Assembly (NCBI RefSeq): GCF_041260155.1
Contig: NC_091947.1
Location: 1,490,501-1,554,500, forward strand
Origin: Ptychodera flava
Lineage: Eukaryota; Hemichordata; Enteropneusta; Ptychoderidae
Direction of reading: 5' to 3'
Length of the DNA stretch: 64,000 bases
The position numbers and the translations under genes are program-made. The notes beneath the pieces were generated by a model, which was not told where the DNA came from, ran no database searches, and worked only from the letters and a program-made list of their open reading frames with translations. This document shows, one piece after another, positions 1 through 12,614 of this stretch (position 1 is the first letter of the stretch; each line of letters opens with the position of its first letter).

Positions 1-643
1 ATCTGTTTTCATGTTTGTTTAATCACTTTAAAACACGGGCATTTTGTGTCTATTGATGTCAGAAGAGGCAAAACTACATCAAGTGCCTAATTTTGCCACT
101 GAAGAAAGCTTTAAGATTCACTCTCATTTATAGTGGTGTGTTTGTTCAAGAACTGACCTTTCTCTTCTGACTCTTTGGTTTTATCTAAAGACTGACTGGA
201 AACAACACAACATGTACATGCAAACTGTGGAACACTTTCTAGCTCCTACATGTTATCACTAAATATTTTGCATATGGAAACTTTAAAAAACGTGAAATGC
301 AAAATACACAATGTTTATTCTCAAACACACCACTGGAAATAGTATGAAAACTCTATCCACCTTTTATACCATGTAATGTATATTGCAATACCGGTTTGTG
401 ACTGGTTGCTTTTCACGGTGTCCATTTCTCTGGTGATATTAGATTTTACTGTCTATAGATCAAAGAGAAGGACTGCAGTATGCTCAAACTGACATCATTT
501 TAAATTTATTATATTTTTTGTATTTATACTTTTACTGCACTTACATTTAATAACATATTGCTTATCAACGTCTCATAATTTGTCAATTTTACTTCCCTAG
601 AAACTGATAACATCACATTAAGCAACTTACATAAAATTAAACA
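1..643. other. No gene seen; probable intron sequence
   Basis: AT-rich sequence without any exon-like open frame flanked by splice signals. If the attractin-like exon at 19052-19290 continues to the left, this lies in its first intron. Confidence 0.4.
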
Positions 644-1612
644 TAGGGCCAAAGTCCCTGAAGCTACTATAGACATGGATACAAAATTAAGTATTTCCTG
701 ACTGTACAAAATTATCTCACTGAGGTCAACCTAGGGACCTGTAAACCAAATATTAAAGCTGTCTGACCAGCGGTTTTGATAAAACAAGCAACCAGTCGAC
801 AGAGCTCTGCTGTGTTATGTAGAGAATAACTTTTAGTGACATATACATTGATGAGGAAGGTGGATATCAGTGATCGCTCATTTCAGGATGGCCTGACCCA
901 AAATGGCAAAATTGGCTGCAAAAATACAAAATTGAAGATTTCATCATAATTTCAATATATTATATTAAGATAAAGCTTAAAGAAGCCTAGGAACCTGTAT
1001 ACCAAATATCAAAGGCATCAGACAAGTAGTTTTTGAGAAACACATTTTTTGACCAAACATGGCAAAAATAGCACCAAAAATTCAAAATTGCAGATTTCAT
1101 CATATATTCAATGTATTATATTTAGTTTATCTGTAGGAACCTGTATACCAAATATCAAAGCTGTCAGACGAGCGGTTTTGATGAAATAAAGTTTTGACCA
1201 AAAATGACAAAAAAATTCCTTAAAAATACAGATTTGCATATTTCATCACAATTTGAACAAATCTAACTTGTGTTATCCCTAGGGACCTGTATAGCAAATA
1301 ACAAAGCTGTCTGACCAGCGGTTATGAAGATTTTTTACCAAAAACATCTTTTTTGGCACTAATTTGCATATTTTCAACAATATCAAAAAATTAAAAAAAT
1401 TTGTTTCTCAAAATCATATTTTTCATCTACATAACAAATATCAAATCAGTAAGTACTGCGGTTCTCAAGATATTTGAGTGGGCGGACGCCTCACAAACGG
1501 ACATACATACATACATACATACATACATACATACATACAGACTGAAGCCGGACGCCAGACGGATACCCATCCCAATAGCTTCTATAGACTATAGTCTATT
1601 GTAGCTAAAAAC
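644..1612. mobile_element. Non-autonomous element built on ~145-bp tandem units, copy 1
   Basis: Starts at CATAGGGCCAAAGTCCCTG and ends after a (CATA)n tract followed by GACGCCAGACGGATACCC and CTATAGACTATAGTC. Inside are four diverged units, each carrying an ACCTGTATACCAAATATCAA-type core at about 731, 987, 1132 and 1278. A second copy with the same two ends lies at 16691-18543, which shows it is interspersed. No coding capacity is seen. The superfamily is not clear to me. Confidence 0.75.
1500..1538. repeat. (CATA)n microsatellite inside the element
   Basis: About ten CATA units near the right end of the 644-1612 element. The same tract recurs in the second copy at 17868-17908, so it is part of the element and not an independent microsatellite. 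Confidence 0.9.
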
Positions 1613-4494
1613 ATACTACTTTTCCAGTTCATTGGACGTTCGCTATAGATACTTTTGAGTATATGCACTGTACAGCTCTTCAGTAAAACTGTCATGTGTG
1701 AGCATTACTGTAAATCACACGGTTCTTTAAGAGTTCGATGAAGGAACCAGCTTTCTGCTTGATATAACCAAGATACTTTCAAGCATGTGCTTCAGCAAGC
1801 TTGGCATACGGGGATAGAAAGGAGCAAATGTGCACACATGGAGATTTATTGATTTTGATAGTGTGACATAACATGCATGGATATTTTACCCCCTGTTCTC
1901 ACAAGGGGTTATAGTTCACACTTTACCATTTATATCTGCCAAGTCTATCACTTCCCTATCTGCCCAGCTGGTGCAAAGCCATATTGACCTAAAAAATCTA
2001 TTGTATTTTCATTAACTTGTTGGCATAATATGTTATCGAGGGTTGAGTTGGTAAAAATCAAGTTTACTGTATAGATGTTATATTTAAAGGGCCTTCAAAT
2101 ATTCAAGTCTTTGTTAAATTAAAACACAACATATGAGACACGTTATGAATCTCTAATTTTTTTTAACCTAGTTGACCCGATAGTGACATATATACTTGGT
2201 ACTATAAGAATTACCTGACTGAGTTTGGTAATAATGCAGACAACACCATGTCATTTACTATCTTCAAGTGGTCATTCACACTTAACTTCTTAATTATCTT
2301 CGACAAGATCCACTGAATTTATACTTGGTTTTGAGATATCACAATTATTATGACTATAGTATTAGCAGCCATTTTGAACTAGAGTCATCATTCCATGGTT
2401 TGGCAATGTCATGGGCACAAGTGAATCTTACATGAAATTCAACTTGGTAGAAAAGGATTATCATGAACATACCAGTGGAATTTTTGTGATTATGTATGGC
2501 ATAGATCCTTGGGAAAATTGTCAGCAACGATAAAACAACGGCAATATTACAAGTAAAAATAATCTTGTGTACTGACAGAATTTGTAGAGATTATGTACTG
2601 CACAGCGTAAGCTCCTATTAGAAAGGTTTGGATCAAATTACAGAACAGTAATAATATTAAACATCATTATCACTGCTGTGCTTGTAATATTACCACTGTT
2701 ACAGCTACCTGCTTTGAGCAAAGATAACACATTGAATTAACCTTCATCATAATTTATTTATATCTCGGGTGAGCTAGAGTATCTACGTGATGGGCTATTC
2801 ACTCCTGGCAGACTGAAGTCGATTATTACCTCCTTTCAAATATCAAGAGACCTATAGATTGTAGATTAACTTTTAAAAATGAGGTAAAACTACTAATTAC
2901 TTACTAATTACTAGGGTGAAATTTGCTGTAATTAGAGCTGGAGAAGATACTGAAGATTTGGTTGAATTTAGATACCAGCAGTAAACCCTACTCTAGAACC
3001 ATGACATACCAACAGACAGTTACACCTCTGTACAGATGATGACTCACCTGTCAGTGTAACATTATTAATCAAGTCTTGACCTTTTGACACCATACTTCAT
3101 GTAGGTCAGGTCAGGTTAGTTAATCTGGTCAAGCTGGGTGAGTATTCACTGATGATCTCAAAAAAAAGACACACAATATTTGGTTCCTAGAGTGGAAACA
3201 GCACGCTTTCACTTGCAAGATGTAAAATTTGACCTGGAACAACTGGGCGGTTACATATATTACAATGTTCAAGACTGAGGTCATATAGTTAGAGTCTCAC
3301 AACCAGTGAAAACAAACAGACTGTAAGTAGATAGGCCTGTGGAAGCCAGAGGGCAGGAAACAGAAAGTTCAACTCTGGGTCACATCACAATCATATCACA
3401 TACAAATTTATTTGTCTTCATATTTCATAGCTTACCCTCCAGAACTGCTGCATTCTGGAAATTTCTGGCAACTTGTGTACATAAAGTGAGTGGTAGCATT
3501 TCCCTATTTCGATGTGATTTGAAAATATTTACAATTTATTGCTTCACTTTTCGGTACAATAGGCAGAAATCGGATTAGGAAATGATTATAAAGGCCAGCT
3601 GGTTTCAATGATACAAAGGTATTTATATGCCAATCTAATATTAAATTCTGACACCCAAATTATGTATAATATCATCCTGCAGTGTCTGACCATACATACT
3701 GAGAATCCAAAAATTTAGCAGCCTATGCTGAAACTGAATCAACCAGACAAGCCAGTATGTCTGCATGGCCAAAGCAAACGGCAAGAGTCCAGGCTGAAAA
3801 CAGCAAAAATTTGTACATGTACATCATATTGGAACTCAAGAAGCCTGGCCTACACCACAAATTCCACTTCAAAATTACTTACAAATTATTGAGTCATTGT
3901 CAATGATGCTGTGAAAATTAATACTATCTGTATTCAAATGATCAGTATTTCATGACTACATCGCTATAGTTACTGGGTATTGGGATAAAATGAAATTGTG
4001 GCACTTAAACAATCCTACTGTGTAAGGTTTGAGTTGATATTTAACTTTTATGGCCATATCATAATAGTTATGTCAGTCACAGTGCAATATTAATGTTTGT
4101 ATGACTACAAAGTTCATGAAACACATCAGATGATATGGATCCCTGTACCTCAGTAAAGTATGCATTTGGTTTAATCATCAGCACAAATTGTATGTCTGAT
4201 ACCTTATATTGATATTGTGGTGATACCTTACTGAGAAAGACAAAATCTCAGCTGACTTCAGTACATGTACTTTTGATTCAAAAGTACAGGAACTATACTT
4301 GCATTGTATTATGGACCTACATGTACCATTCATGACAGAAAAGACAAACATTAAATTATCATAAACACAGGAACAGGTTTCCATTGAAAGGGCACTACCA
4401 TTTTTATTCCAGTTGGTCCAAATTAAGTTCGGTTGGTTGTTTAACTGCCAAATTGATTTATGACTAGCATTATCTTTATCGTTGCAGTACTCTG

Positions 4495-4497
<3 letters not shown>
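1613..4497. other. No gene seen; probable intron of the attractin-like gene
   Basis: Open frames here are short and have no domain or splice context. At 1888-2050 there is a decayed TTTACCCCCTG / AAGGGGTTATAG stretch with ATATCTGCCAAGTCTATCACTTCC that resembles the TTAA MITE family seen at 12332, 26505 and 46000, probably an old remnant. Confidence 0.4.
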
Positions 4498-4580
<83 letters not shown>

Positions 4581-4596
4581 CCATGCATCATATATA

Positions 4597-4692
<96 letters not shown>
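4498..4692. repeat. Long (AT)n microsatellite
   Basis: Almost uninterrupted TA dinucleotides with two small interruptions, one of them CCATGCATCA, which occurs again just after the tract. The reading frames across it are artefacts of the dinucleotide. Confidence 0.98.
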
Positions 4693-4694
<2 letters not shown>

Positions 4695-7600
4695 ATGCAT
4701 CATTATTTTTCAATGCTGTCCTGACTAGATATCCGATGAATTCCCTGTATTCAGTGCAGTGAGAATAATGTGATGAATGACAAGCCTGCTCTGGAAAATT
4801 TGTACTCCATTAGGAACCTGTGTGAGACATGACATTCATGTGCACTACTTTGCCATTACAAAGGTGAAGACAAGATGCTTGCAGCAATTCATATGCTGGG
4901 AATACATTTATCACTGTGACAGAGAAAAATGAATGCTGGTAACATTAGTAATGACCGACCTTTCAGAGTGTAATGATTTACAACATTGGAATAAACCAAG
5001 TTCATCAATTTGATATCCGTGCAGTAAAGACGACTTACAATTACATTCAAATTACAACCAACACTTGCTTCAATATTTCAGCTTTTTTATACATCTCACC
5101 ATCATCTGTAGATATTACAGTTTACACATATAATTAACCATTTTCACCACCATTGCCCACTACACAGCAGTCCAATCTCTCCTTACCACAGATATCAATG
5201 GGTTGTACCACAACTTAAATAGTGGCAAATGGGCTAAATATTCTCACGCATGTAGAATGCTTATTACCTAAATTAGGTCAATTAATATTATGACAGTAGG
5301 AAAGAGATAATATACATGTATGGTTGCATGTGGTCTTCTGTCCTGTGTACATACATGCTGAGAAATGTCTAAAAATATTTGTCTGTCTGTCATTACTGAC
5401 AGTTTACCATAAGTTTACCATAATCACAGAGTCACCAAGCAAAACTTGGTACTACAGGAACAAAACAGCTAAGATTTCCCAATATTTGAAATTAGAAATG
5501 GTTACCATACCTGTGTTTACTCTACGAGGGAATATAAATTTTCAATTCTCGAAAAACTATGACTGTCAAAACTTTTCTTACACCAAGAGCTTTAAAAAAG
5601 CCCCTACAACAAGTGGTAGACCAGAAAAGTATCAATAAAATTTGAGGGCTTGAATATCTGTCCTCAAGCCACATTCTACCTTAAATTTGATCAAAATACA
5701 GTTTGATCATGTGACAGTGTAATCCACACCGCAATGTACTGCTTTCAAATTACAGTAATTACTCAAAACCTGGCAAGTTTACAGGAAAGGACTGCCATAT
5801 TCAAGTTATTACCTAACCTTTACAATAAAAATCACAAATTGTCTTAAATATTAAAATAAAAATCATGACTCAGGTGCAACTACTAAGCTGAGACACAAGC
5901 ATGCTCTTCATTTCAACTCTGACCACACGGACAAATCAGGGTGCCTATTGAACCATCTCTATTGACTGGTCATTTGTTAATCCAGTTAGCCAGTAAGAGT
6001 TCTCTTGTGATTTGAGAACATATTATTCTCCTTACTCAGCTGTATAGACTTCATTCAGTGAACCCAGGATGAGTTGCCCATTGACACAATTCATTTGCAG
6101 AGTTTAGCTACTGTTTTTGAAAACCGTTTGGGTACCAGAATACCATTTCCAGCAAGGAACACCATTGAAATTCTGGGACATTCAATTGGGAGAGACTCTC
6201 CCCACTGGGGGCATCTTAGACATTGTTGAGCTATCCACTGGGGGCATCTTAGACATTGTTGAGCTATTTTCACTGTGTTTTGTAACAAATCATCCTGAGC
6301 GGGAGATTCACGTAGTCTCCTTTGTGTAGTGGGAGATGTTGCCAAATCTGGAAACGTGATTGCACACAATACTGGATCACATTCAAACCTGAAGATGAAT
6401 GAATTTTTCAAGTGGCACCTTAAAAATTACAACTCAGGCCTGCTGTACAGATAACAGGTTACTCTTTTCTTAGGAAATGCTATGGGAAAAATCAACAGTG
6501 AATTTTATTCAAGACCATGGTAACCCCACCTTTGATTTTGGCATTTAACACACCAGCACAGTCCCAGTCCCACAGTATGTTGTGCACTTGCTTCGGTGAA
6601 TGTGCACAACCACTGTGACTTAATCAAAAAGGTGTGTACTTATGGACCTTATGGGGAGTCTGATGTCCAATCCAGGACCCATTGTGTCTCCTGATTTGGA
6701 GATTTCTCCCAATTGGGAGAATGTCTCCGAGTACGAACAGTGTGCCTTGCCCAGTTCTACTGTTCCCTAATATGATTGCACTGATATACTAAGGGGCACC
6801 CCCAGTATATGACAATGGAACTCTCGTGAAGAGTGACCTAGGTGCTGAGCTGAACAGAAACACTGATATGTCTTTGCCTTATGATACTCATTGATGCTAA
6901 TCTTGACTTCATATTCAGAAAGAATTTTAAAACATCATTTTGGTCACATGGACTCAACAATACAGTGATTAAAATTCATCAACTGAACAGGTCACATTTG
7001 AACAGGCTGTCACGTCGTATATCTAACTCATAACATCTTGGTATTTTTCTGCCATTTAGTATTACATGATTGAACATTTTGCTATGAGAAAAACCCACAC
7101 TTTGCTCAAAAATAAATTTCAGTGGCAACTGCATGTAGGTTTTAGAAAATACATGAGGTTTTACAGAGTCCTATTGATGTAACAACTATGATATGAGGTC
7201 ATGTACAGGTCATAAAAATGACCTGTTAAAAATGTCATTGTGACATTCTGTCATTCAATTACCTCTCTCAGGGTCACTTTCTACTTCAGTGTGCAGACAC
7301 TAATCATGAGTGAGGTTACTGCTGTGTATCTCTTGACAAATAAGACATGTACATGTACTCAACACACACGCACACCTACATGTACTGTACACCATACATA
7401 TACATGTCAGCAAAACACAATGATATTCTGATTTTCTGTCAAAAACAGAAGGAAAAATGTCACTTAAAATTTGAATCTTGAATTGATTACTCATTTCTTT
7501 GCTCAGACAATCTGTGAACAATATTGATATTGTAAATCAGGGCATTGCTTCTCCCTGAACCACTGATTTAGGTGATCTAGACTGGACCTTGGAATTACTG

Positions 7601-8803
7601 ACTCTACATACAGTACTACCGGTACTATAAGAAAGAAGAGAGACACAGTAAAGAAGAGAAACACAATGGTACAGATGGATATGTCCAGTCTTTTTATGAA
7701 AACAAACTCTCTTATGATTTCAAGAGCTGGATTGTGCAACATTTTCATCAATCAACACTTGTAAGCTTGATATCTTTACTTTGATTTCGCTGATGTCTAG
7801 TTTATTACCATTCTGACACTCAGAACATAAAACCACCCATCACCTTGGTTTTCAGCAAATTCATTTTTGTTGACAACTGACAACTACAATTACAGGAATT
7901 CAACACCTTCTGGCGACGTAACTTATGTAGGGCACGTGACATTTCGAGTAACTCAATTTATAAACAGATGTTGAAAATTTTTTCCTAGAATTACAGTTTG
8001 TAAAAACATGTTCAATATTTTCAAGGCATGACCTGTGTTAGAATCGATATCAGGAATAAATTTCCAATAAACACTCAAATATTGCAGAGAGCGAATCTAT
8101 TCATAATAATTGAATTATTACAGACAAGTGTACACCTTGTGAATTCTTAATTATGGCTAGATATCAATCAATCTTTGTAAAATCATTATCAGTGTAAATC
8201 ATAAGAGGAGGCTATAACATAGGGGCTGAATGGGCAAGACACAGTCTATGTATAATTTGTCAAATTACACGAATGATGAGTAAATGTGTTGTGTTCAAAT
8301 CCTGTAAATCAAATGCAATGTAAGGCTTCTCTTCTAATCTGTGTTGAGTGTTCTTTTCAACTTTCTCAGCATTGAATTAACAGTGTAAATTATCAATGGC
8401 AGCTTTGAGCTTGTAAAAATCACGTCTCTTGCCAGCAAAGGGTGTATCATGTAAGAGATCAAATTTTTAGTGAAGTTACAACTCAAGAACACTACAGCAC
8501 TGACAAAGGAAGGATAACCATACAAGTTATGTATGCAATACCACATGACTTTATACAAGATGAATAATACTGTAGAGCTGAAATGATAACAAAGCTGAAT
8601 CGTGCTACATCAGATCATTCATAAAGGTCAAATTTTGCACACAAAGTCATAAGTATCTTCTTAACATAGCATTAATGCTATTCACTTGATCAGAATGACG
8701 GATGCATGCATTGTGTGACCTCTCATGGCCATACAAATCTGCTTCAATACTAATCAATAGCAGCAGGATCTTCACCTAAATTGTGGACTCTAACATGACT
8801 TTG
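4693..8803. other. No gene seen; intron-like, with a diverged repeat at 6100-6735
   Basis: No exon supported. Open frames at 5324-5638 and 7503-7751 were examined and have no recognisable domain or paired splice sites. Short TG/CA-rich stretches (7345-7410) are low complexity. Confidence 0.4.
6100..6735. repeat. Diverged repeat with CTCCCAATTGGGAG palindromes
   Basis: Contains a 33-bp direct duplication starting at 6202 and 6235, several GGGAGA/TCTCCC blocks, and TTCTCCCAATTGGGAGAA near 6705. The same palindrome appears near 47333. This suggests an old dispersed family, but clear ends were not found. Confidence 0.3.
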
Positions 8804-9657
8804 CACTGTTCTCCCTGAATAAGGTAACAGGGGCGTGGCGCCCTCTTGTAAATTCCGAGCGCCCCCTTGCCAGAAATGAAAAAGATTTATTTTTTTTGAA
8901 AAATAAAACAATAAAATGTACGGGAAAAAAAGTTGACGGTGATTTACAAGCAAAATGCAAGCGTGATCGTCGATCCTGCAGGCTGCAAACGTAATTCTCA
9001 TCGATCTTGCAAATCTCGCGAGTTTGTGATGTCATCCGAGATCATAAGCCCATGTGCAACTCATCGATGGCAGCCATGTTTGCATGGCTCAGGCCGTAAC
9101 GTATCGTTAGCCACGGTCCCTCCATAGGGACCGTGCATTAGGTAACCGACTTTATAGCTGAGTAAACATGCCAAGGAGCTTGAGCCGAACCAAGGACAGC
9201 AAAGTACACTGAAGTTTTTATAGGAGGTTAGAATTTCGCTTGTGTATTCCTTCCCAAAGCAAAACGACCTATTTTTAGGCTCCGCCGGAGAATGAGAACA
9301 ACTGAGTGCTATAATTTTGACATCGATGAATAAATGTATGTCTGTCGCTAAGCTTATGTTTTCGTTTTCAAAAAATGTAATCATTGAAATCATTGAAATC
9401 ACTGAACTGGAATAAAAGTTGTGGAACAACGTCTCAGATTTCTTTTCCTGTGAGTTTTTTATACGAAAAAAATCTGAAAAAAATACTCCCCAAGTGCCAC
9501 CAAATAACACCATTTTAATCTCTGTTTTTCAAAAGCTCCAACGGCAGGAGGGGGGCACCCCCCTCCTGACCTCCCCCCGCGACCGCTTACGCGGTCGCTT
9601 GTGGTGCTTCGCACCACGTCTTCGCCCTCTTGTAAAAAAATCCTGGGGAGAACACTG
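8804..9657. mobile_element. Non-autonomous DNA transposon with short TIRs and 10-bp flanking repeats
   Basis: The left end reads CACTGTTCTCCC and the right end, reversed, CAGTGTTCTCCC (11 of 12 match). Both sides are flanked by CATGACTTTG (8794-8803 and 9658-9667). The TIR is hAT-like, but hAT elements normally duplicate 8 bp, so the superfamily is uncertain. GC content is far above the surroundings, especially 9540-9640, where two perfect hairpins stand in tandem (GCGACCGC..GCGGTCGC and GTGGTGC..GCACCAC). Open frames across it are not a transposase. Confidence 0.8.
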
Positions 9658-12331
9658 CATGACTTTGCACATAGAATAAAAAGACATTTTTTGTTGTAAT
9701 AAGTCAAACCTTCATAATGAGCTTTAACTGAAAACGGTGGCTATAAAACACACATCAAGATAAACATTAACAATGTCCTATCATCAAACAGTATCTACTT
9801 GATGTGTTGTCCAAAGGAAGTTTGATTTGCCCATGGCTATTTGAAATCTGTACACAAATATTTGATGTATCTTTGAAAACGTAGCTTGTAACTGAATACA
9901 GACAGGACTGCAGTGTGAAACAAAAACTACCTTCTCAGATAAATTGATTTTAAAGGCCACTCTCCTTGTTTTACCCTAAGACTCTAAGATCTTTGAGGTA
10001 ATTATACTAATAGGTCTCAACTACCACCATTCTGATACACTTGAGCAACTGTGCTACGTATTTTATTCTGAAATTAGAAACATCATCTTTGACATAAATG
10101 GATGTTCAAACATTCCACATGAACAGTCTGTTTGTCATAATATAATGGCATACCTAAATAATTGATGCGAGTTTAAAATATGACACATATAATTTTTCTC
10201 ATAACAATAAAATACTTGTAGATAAAATATCAAGACCAATTATTTAGAACAAGTGATGTTAAATATGTCAGAATTTTGTTTGCTCACTATAAAATATGTC
10301 AGATTTTATCAGGAGTTCACTTCTATAGCATGTAGTACCATACTATAGTATCTGTCAAAGCTTGGTGTTCATAGAAACAATTGTTCAAAACCAGTTCCTG
10401 TAAAGTTCTAAACTGTACCCATATAAGAAAGTGGTTTTCAATGAATTCTTTTCAAATTACATGGTTTGATAAGGTTACGAACGGGAGGTTTAAAAGGTTA
10501 ATCATAGAATTTCTCAGTCCCTGAACCACGTAAAAATTATGCCCAGTGAGTCATCACACTTGTACTGTAGTACAGATGCAAATATGGAGGTTAATGGAAT
10601 TGCAACATATTGTCTGTATTTGAAGATGAATATTAGATATCAATGTTTAATGAGGAAAGGTTCATCAGAAAACTGTCACTCAGTATTTAGCATCTTTCCA
10701 TACACCTGCGAAATTAAAATAATTCTGATGAAGTTATTATACAAACAATTAGGTTTGCTGGATGTGATGCTGTGGAGTCCATTTTGATGTCAAATTGAAT
10801 ACTGTAAATGTCTGGACACATGGAAATCAGGTCAGGTCACCGCAGTTAGGGAAATCAGACACATGTAAAGACAGGCCCATACAATTAATGAACTTCCTAA
10901 AGGACAACACAATTTTTTTTATGAAAGTAATGACAAGAATTGAAATTGTACTTTATTTGGAGAGCTTGGCCGTAACTGTCAGGTAGTATACATGGATGAG
11001 GTACAGGAATGAAACATGCTACATGCATACTGATTTGGGGTGAAAGTATTAAAATGGCTGTCTTTCTAGTAACTTTAACTACTGAATATCATTAAATATG
11101 GTATCATCATAATTTTTGAAATCATAAACTGAAGGAGGAAATTAACGTTCTTGCAAATTTTATCTGTATCTACCTCTTCCTAATGGCTGTCTCTCATACA
11201 GCTGTTTTTCCTTATTAATTCTCTCTATTGAGTTTACTATCAGTGATTTTATTTGATTCTAGGAATGAATCTCCACTTGGCATGGACTCTTTTACATCTT
11301 GGGTTCCACACAGTCCTCTTACATACCTTAATCTGCCCTTGTCACCTACTTTTTCAAATCTAGGTGGTCAAAGGGGAAGCCATTCACACAGCCACATAGA
11401 TTTTTCAACAACATCTCACATACTTTACCTCAGAGCAGTTCTGCAGCACAAAAATTTTATACTTGTAAATATAAACACTGCAAGATGTGCAATATGACTG
11501 ACTACAACGACATTTCCAAATGTAACATTTCTCAAAATACAACATACCAAATTCTGCAAATGCCTATAAATACCTGTAATAAACTAATATGTGATAACTG
11601 ACACACAATTACAAAGTAAACACTGGGATACTTAGCCTATACAAATCTGTGGCAAGACCAAATCAAATCTCTCAGCCATGCTTGACTCTAATAAATTAAT
11701 ATAAAACAGATACAAAGATTGGGCATCACTAATGATGAAAATAACTAATTACTGTATCTGTAGTAGATAACTGTCCAGATGGAATATTATTAATGATAGA
11801 ATAAAGGGGGAGCAATGCAGTGTGCTGCATGCATTCAATGCAAATGTGAAATCACAGTCATGATATTAGAGATAATTAACACAGAGCTTACAGTAATGGA
11901 CTTCAAAGTAATTATGTGTGATAATTGATTTTCAAAATTACACTACAGTAGGAATAAACATGCTGCAACAATGTCTATAATTTGTCATGCAATACAGGAC
12001 GTTAAACAATACATTCATAGGTGCTGTTAATTTTTTTGAAGATTCTATAATGTGCGCAGAAAAATTTACAATGTACACTTTTAAACTCTGAAACACCAAC
12101 TACTGCACAAGAACAGACGTGTGACTAATACATTTCTCAAAACTGCTTTTTAAATATAGAAGGACAAGATAAGCGATCATGTAGAGCAAATTTCAGTATA
12201 AATAGGGGTGATTCAATACGTGAAGGATGAAACAGTTTAGCTGTCAGAATGTTTGCATGACTTCAGCGATAATTTCTGTGGATGAGAGACCAGATTACTG
12301 GATACCCACATGCTGTATGGTGAAATATGTG
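9658..12331. other. No gene seen; intron-like
   Basis: AT-rich sequence. A plus-strand open frame at 11228-11497 has an AG at its left edge but no convincing donor, domain or neighbour exon, so it is not called. Confidence 0.4.
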
Positions 12332-12614
12332 TTAAACCCTTTTCCTGCCAAGTCCATATTTCACCATCAGGTCAAGATGGTTAAAATTAATGAAACACAA
12401 CATATTCCATATGATGTATTTTAACATAATACTGTACACTTGAAGGCTGTTGAAAACATAATACTGTAAACTTGATTTTTTTGGACTTAAGATGCTATAA
12501 CATACCAAGCCAAGTGGGTGAAAATACGTCTTGTTTTGGCTCAATACTGCTTTTTACTGACTTGGCTGATGGGGAAGTAATAGTCTTAATACTGTCTGGC
12601 AGGAAAAGGGTTAA
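12332..12614. mobile_element. TTAA-flanked MITE (piggyBac-like ends), copy 1
   Basis: Bounded by TTAA on both sides with inverted ends CCCTTTTCCTGCCA and TGGCAGGAAAAGGG. The TTAA target site plus a terminal CCC is the pattern of piggyBac-type MITEs (Kolobok also uses TTAA). Three related copies are at 26505-26780, 46000-46273 and 56926-57187; this copy lies in the opposite orientation to the 26505 and 46000 copies. Confidence 0.85.

Noticed and set aside
4476-4724. Open frames of alternating Tyr-Ile across (AT)n tracts (also at 19793, 59400 and 59446)
   Set aside because: They are the direct translation of the dinucleotide repeat and have no splice or domain context.
7503-7751. Minus-strand frame with a strongly hydrophobic segment
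   Set aside because: The hydrophobic run comes from a T-rich stretch. No paired splice sites or homologous protein was recognised.
9061-9513. 150-codon minus-strand open frame
   Set aside because: It lies wholly within the non-autonomous element at 8804-9657 and shows no transposase or other domain.
11228-11497. 89-codon plus-strand frame preceded by an AG acceptor-like site
   Set aside because: No donor, no domain, and no neighbouring exon on the plus strand.
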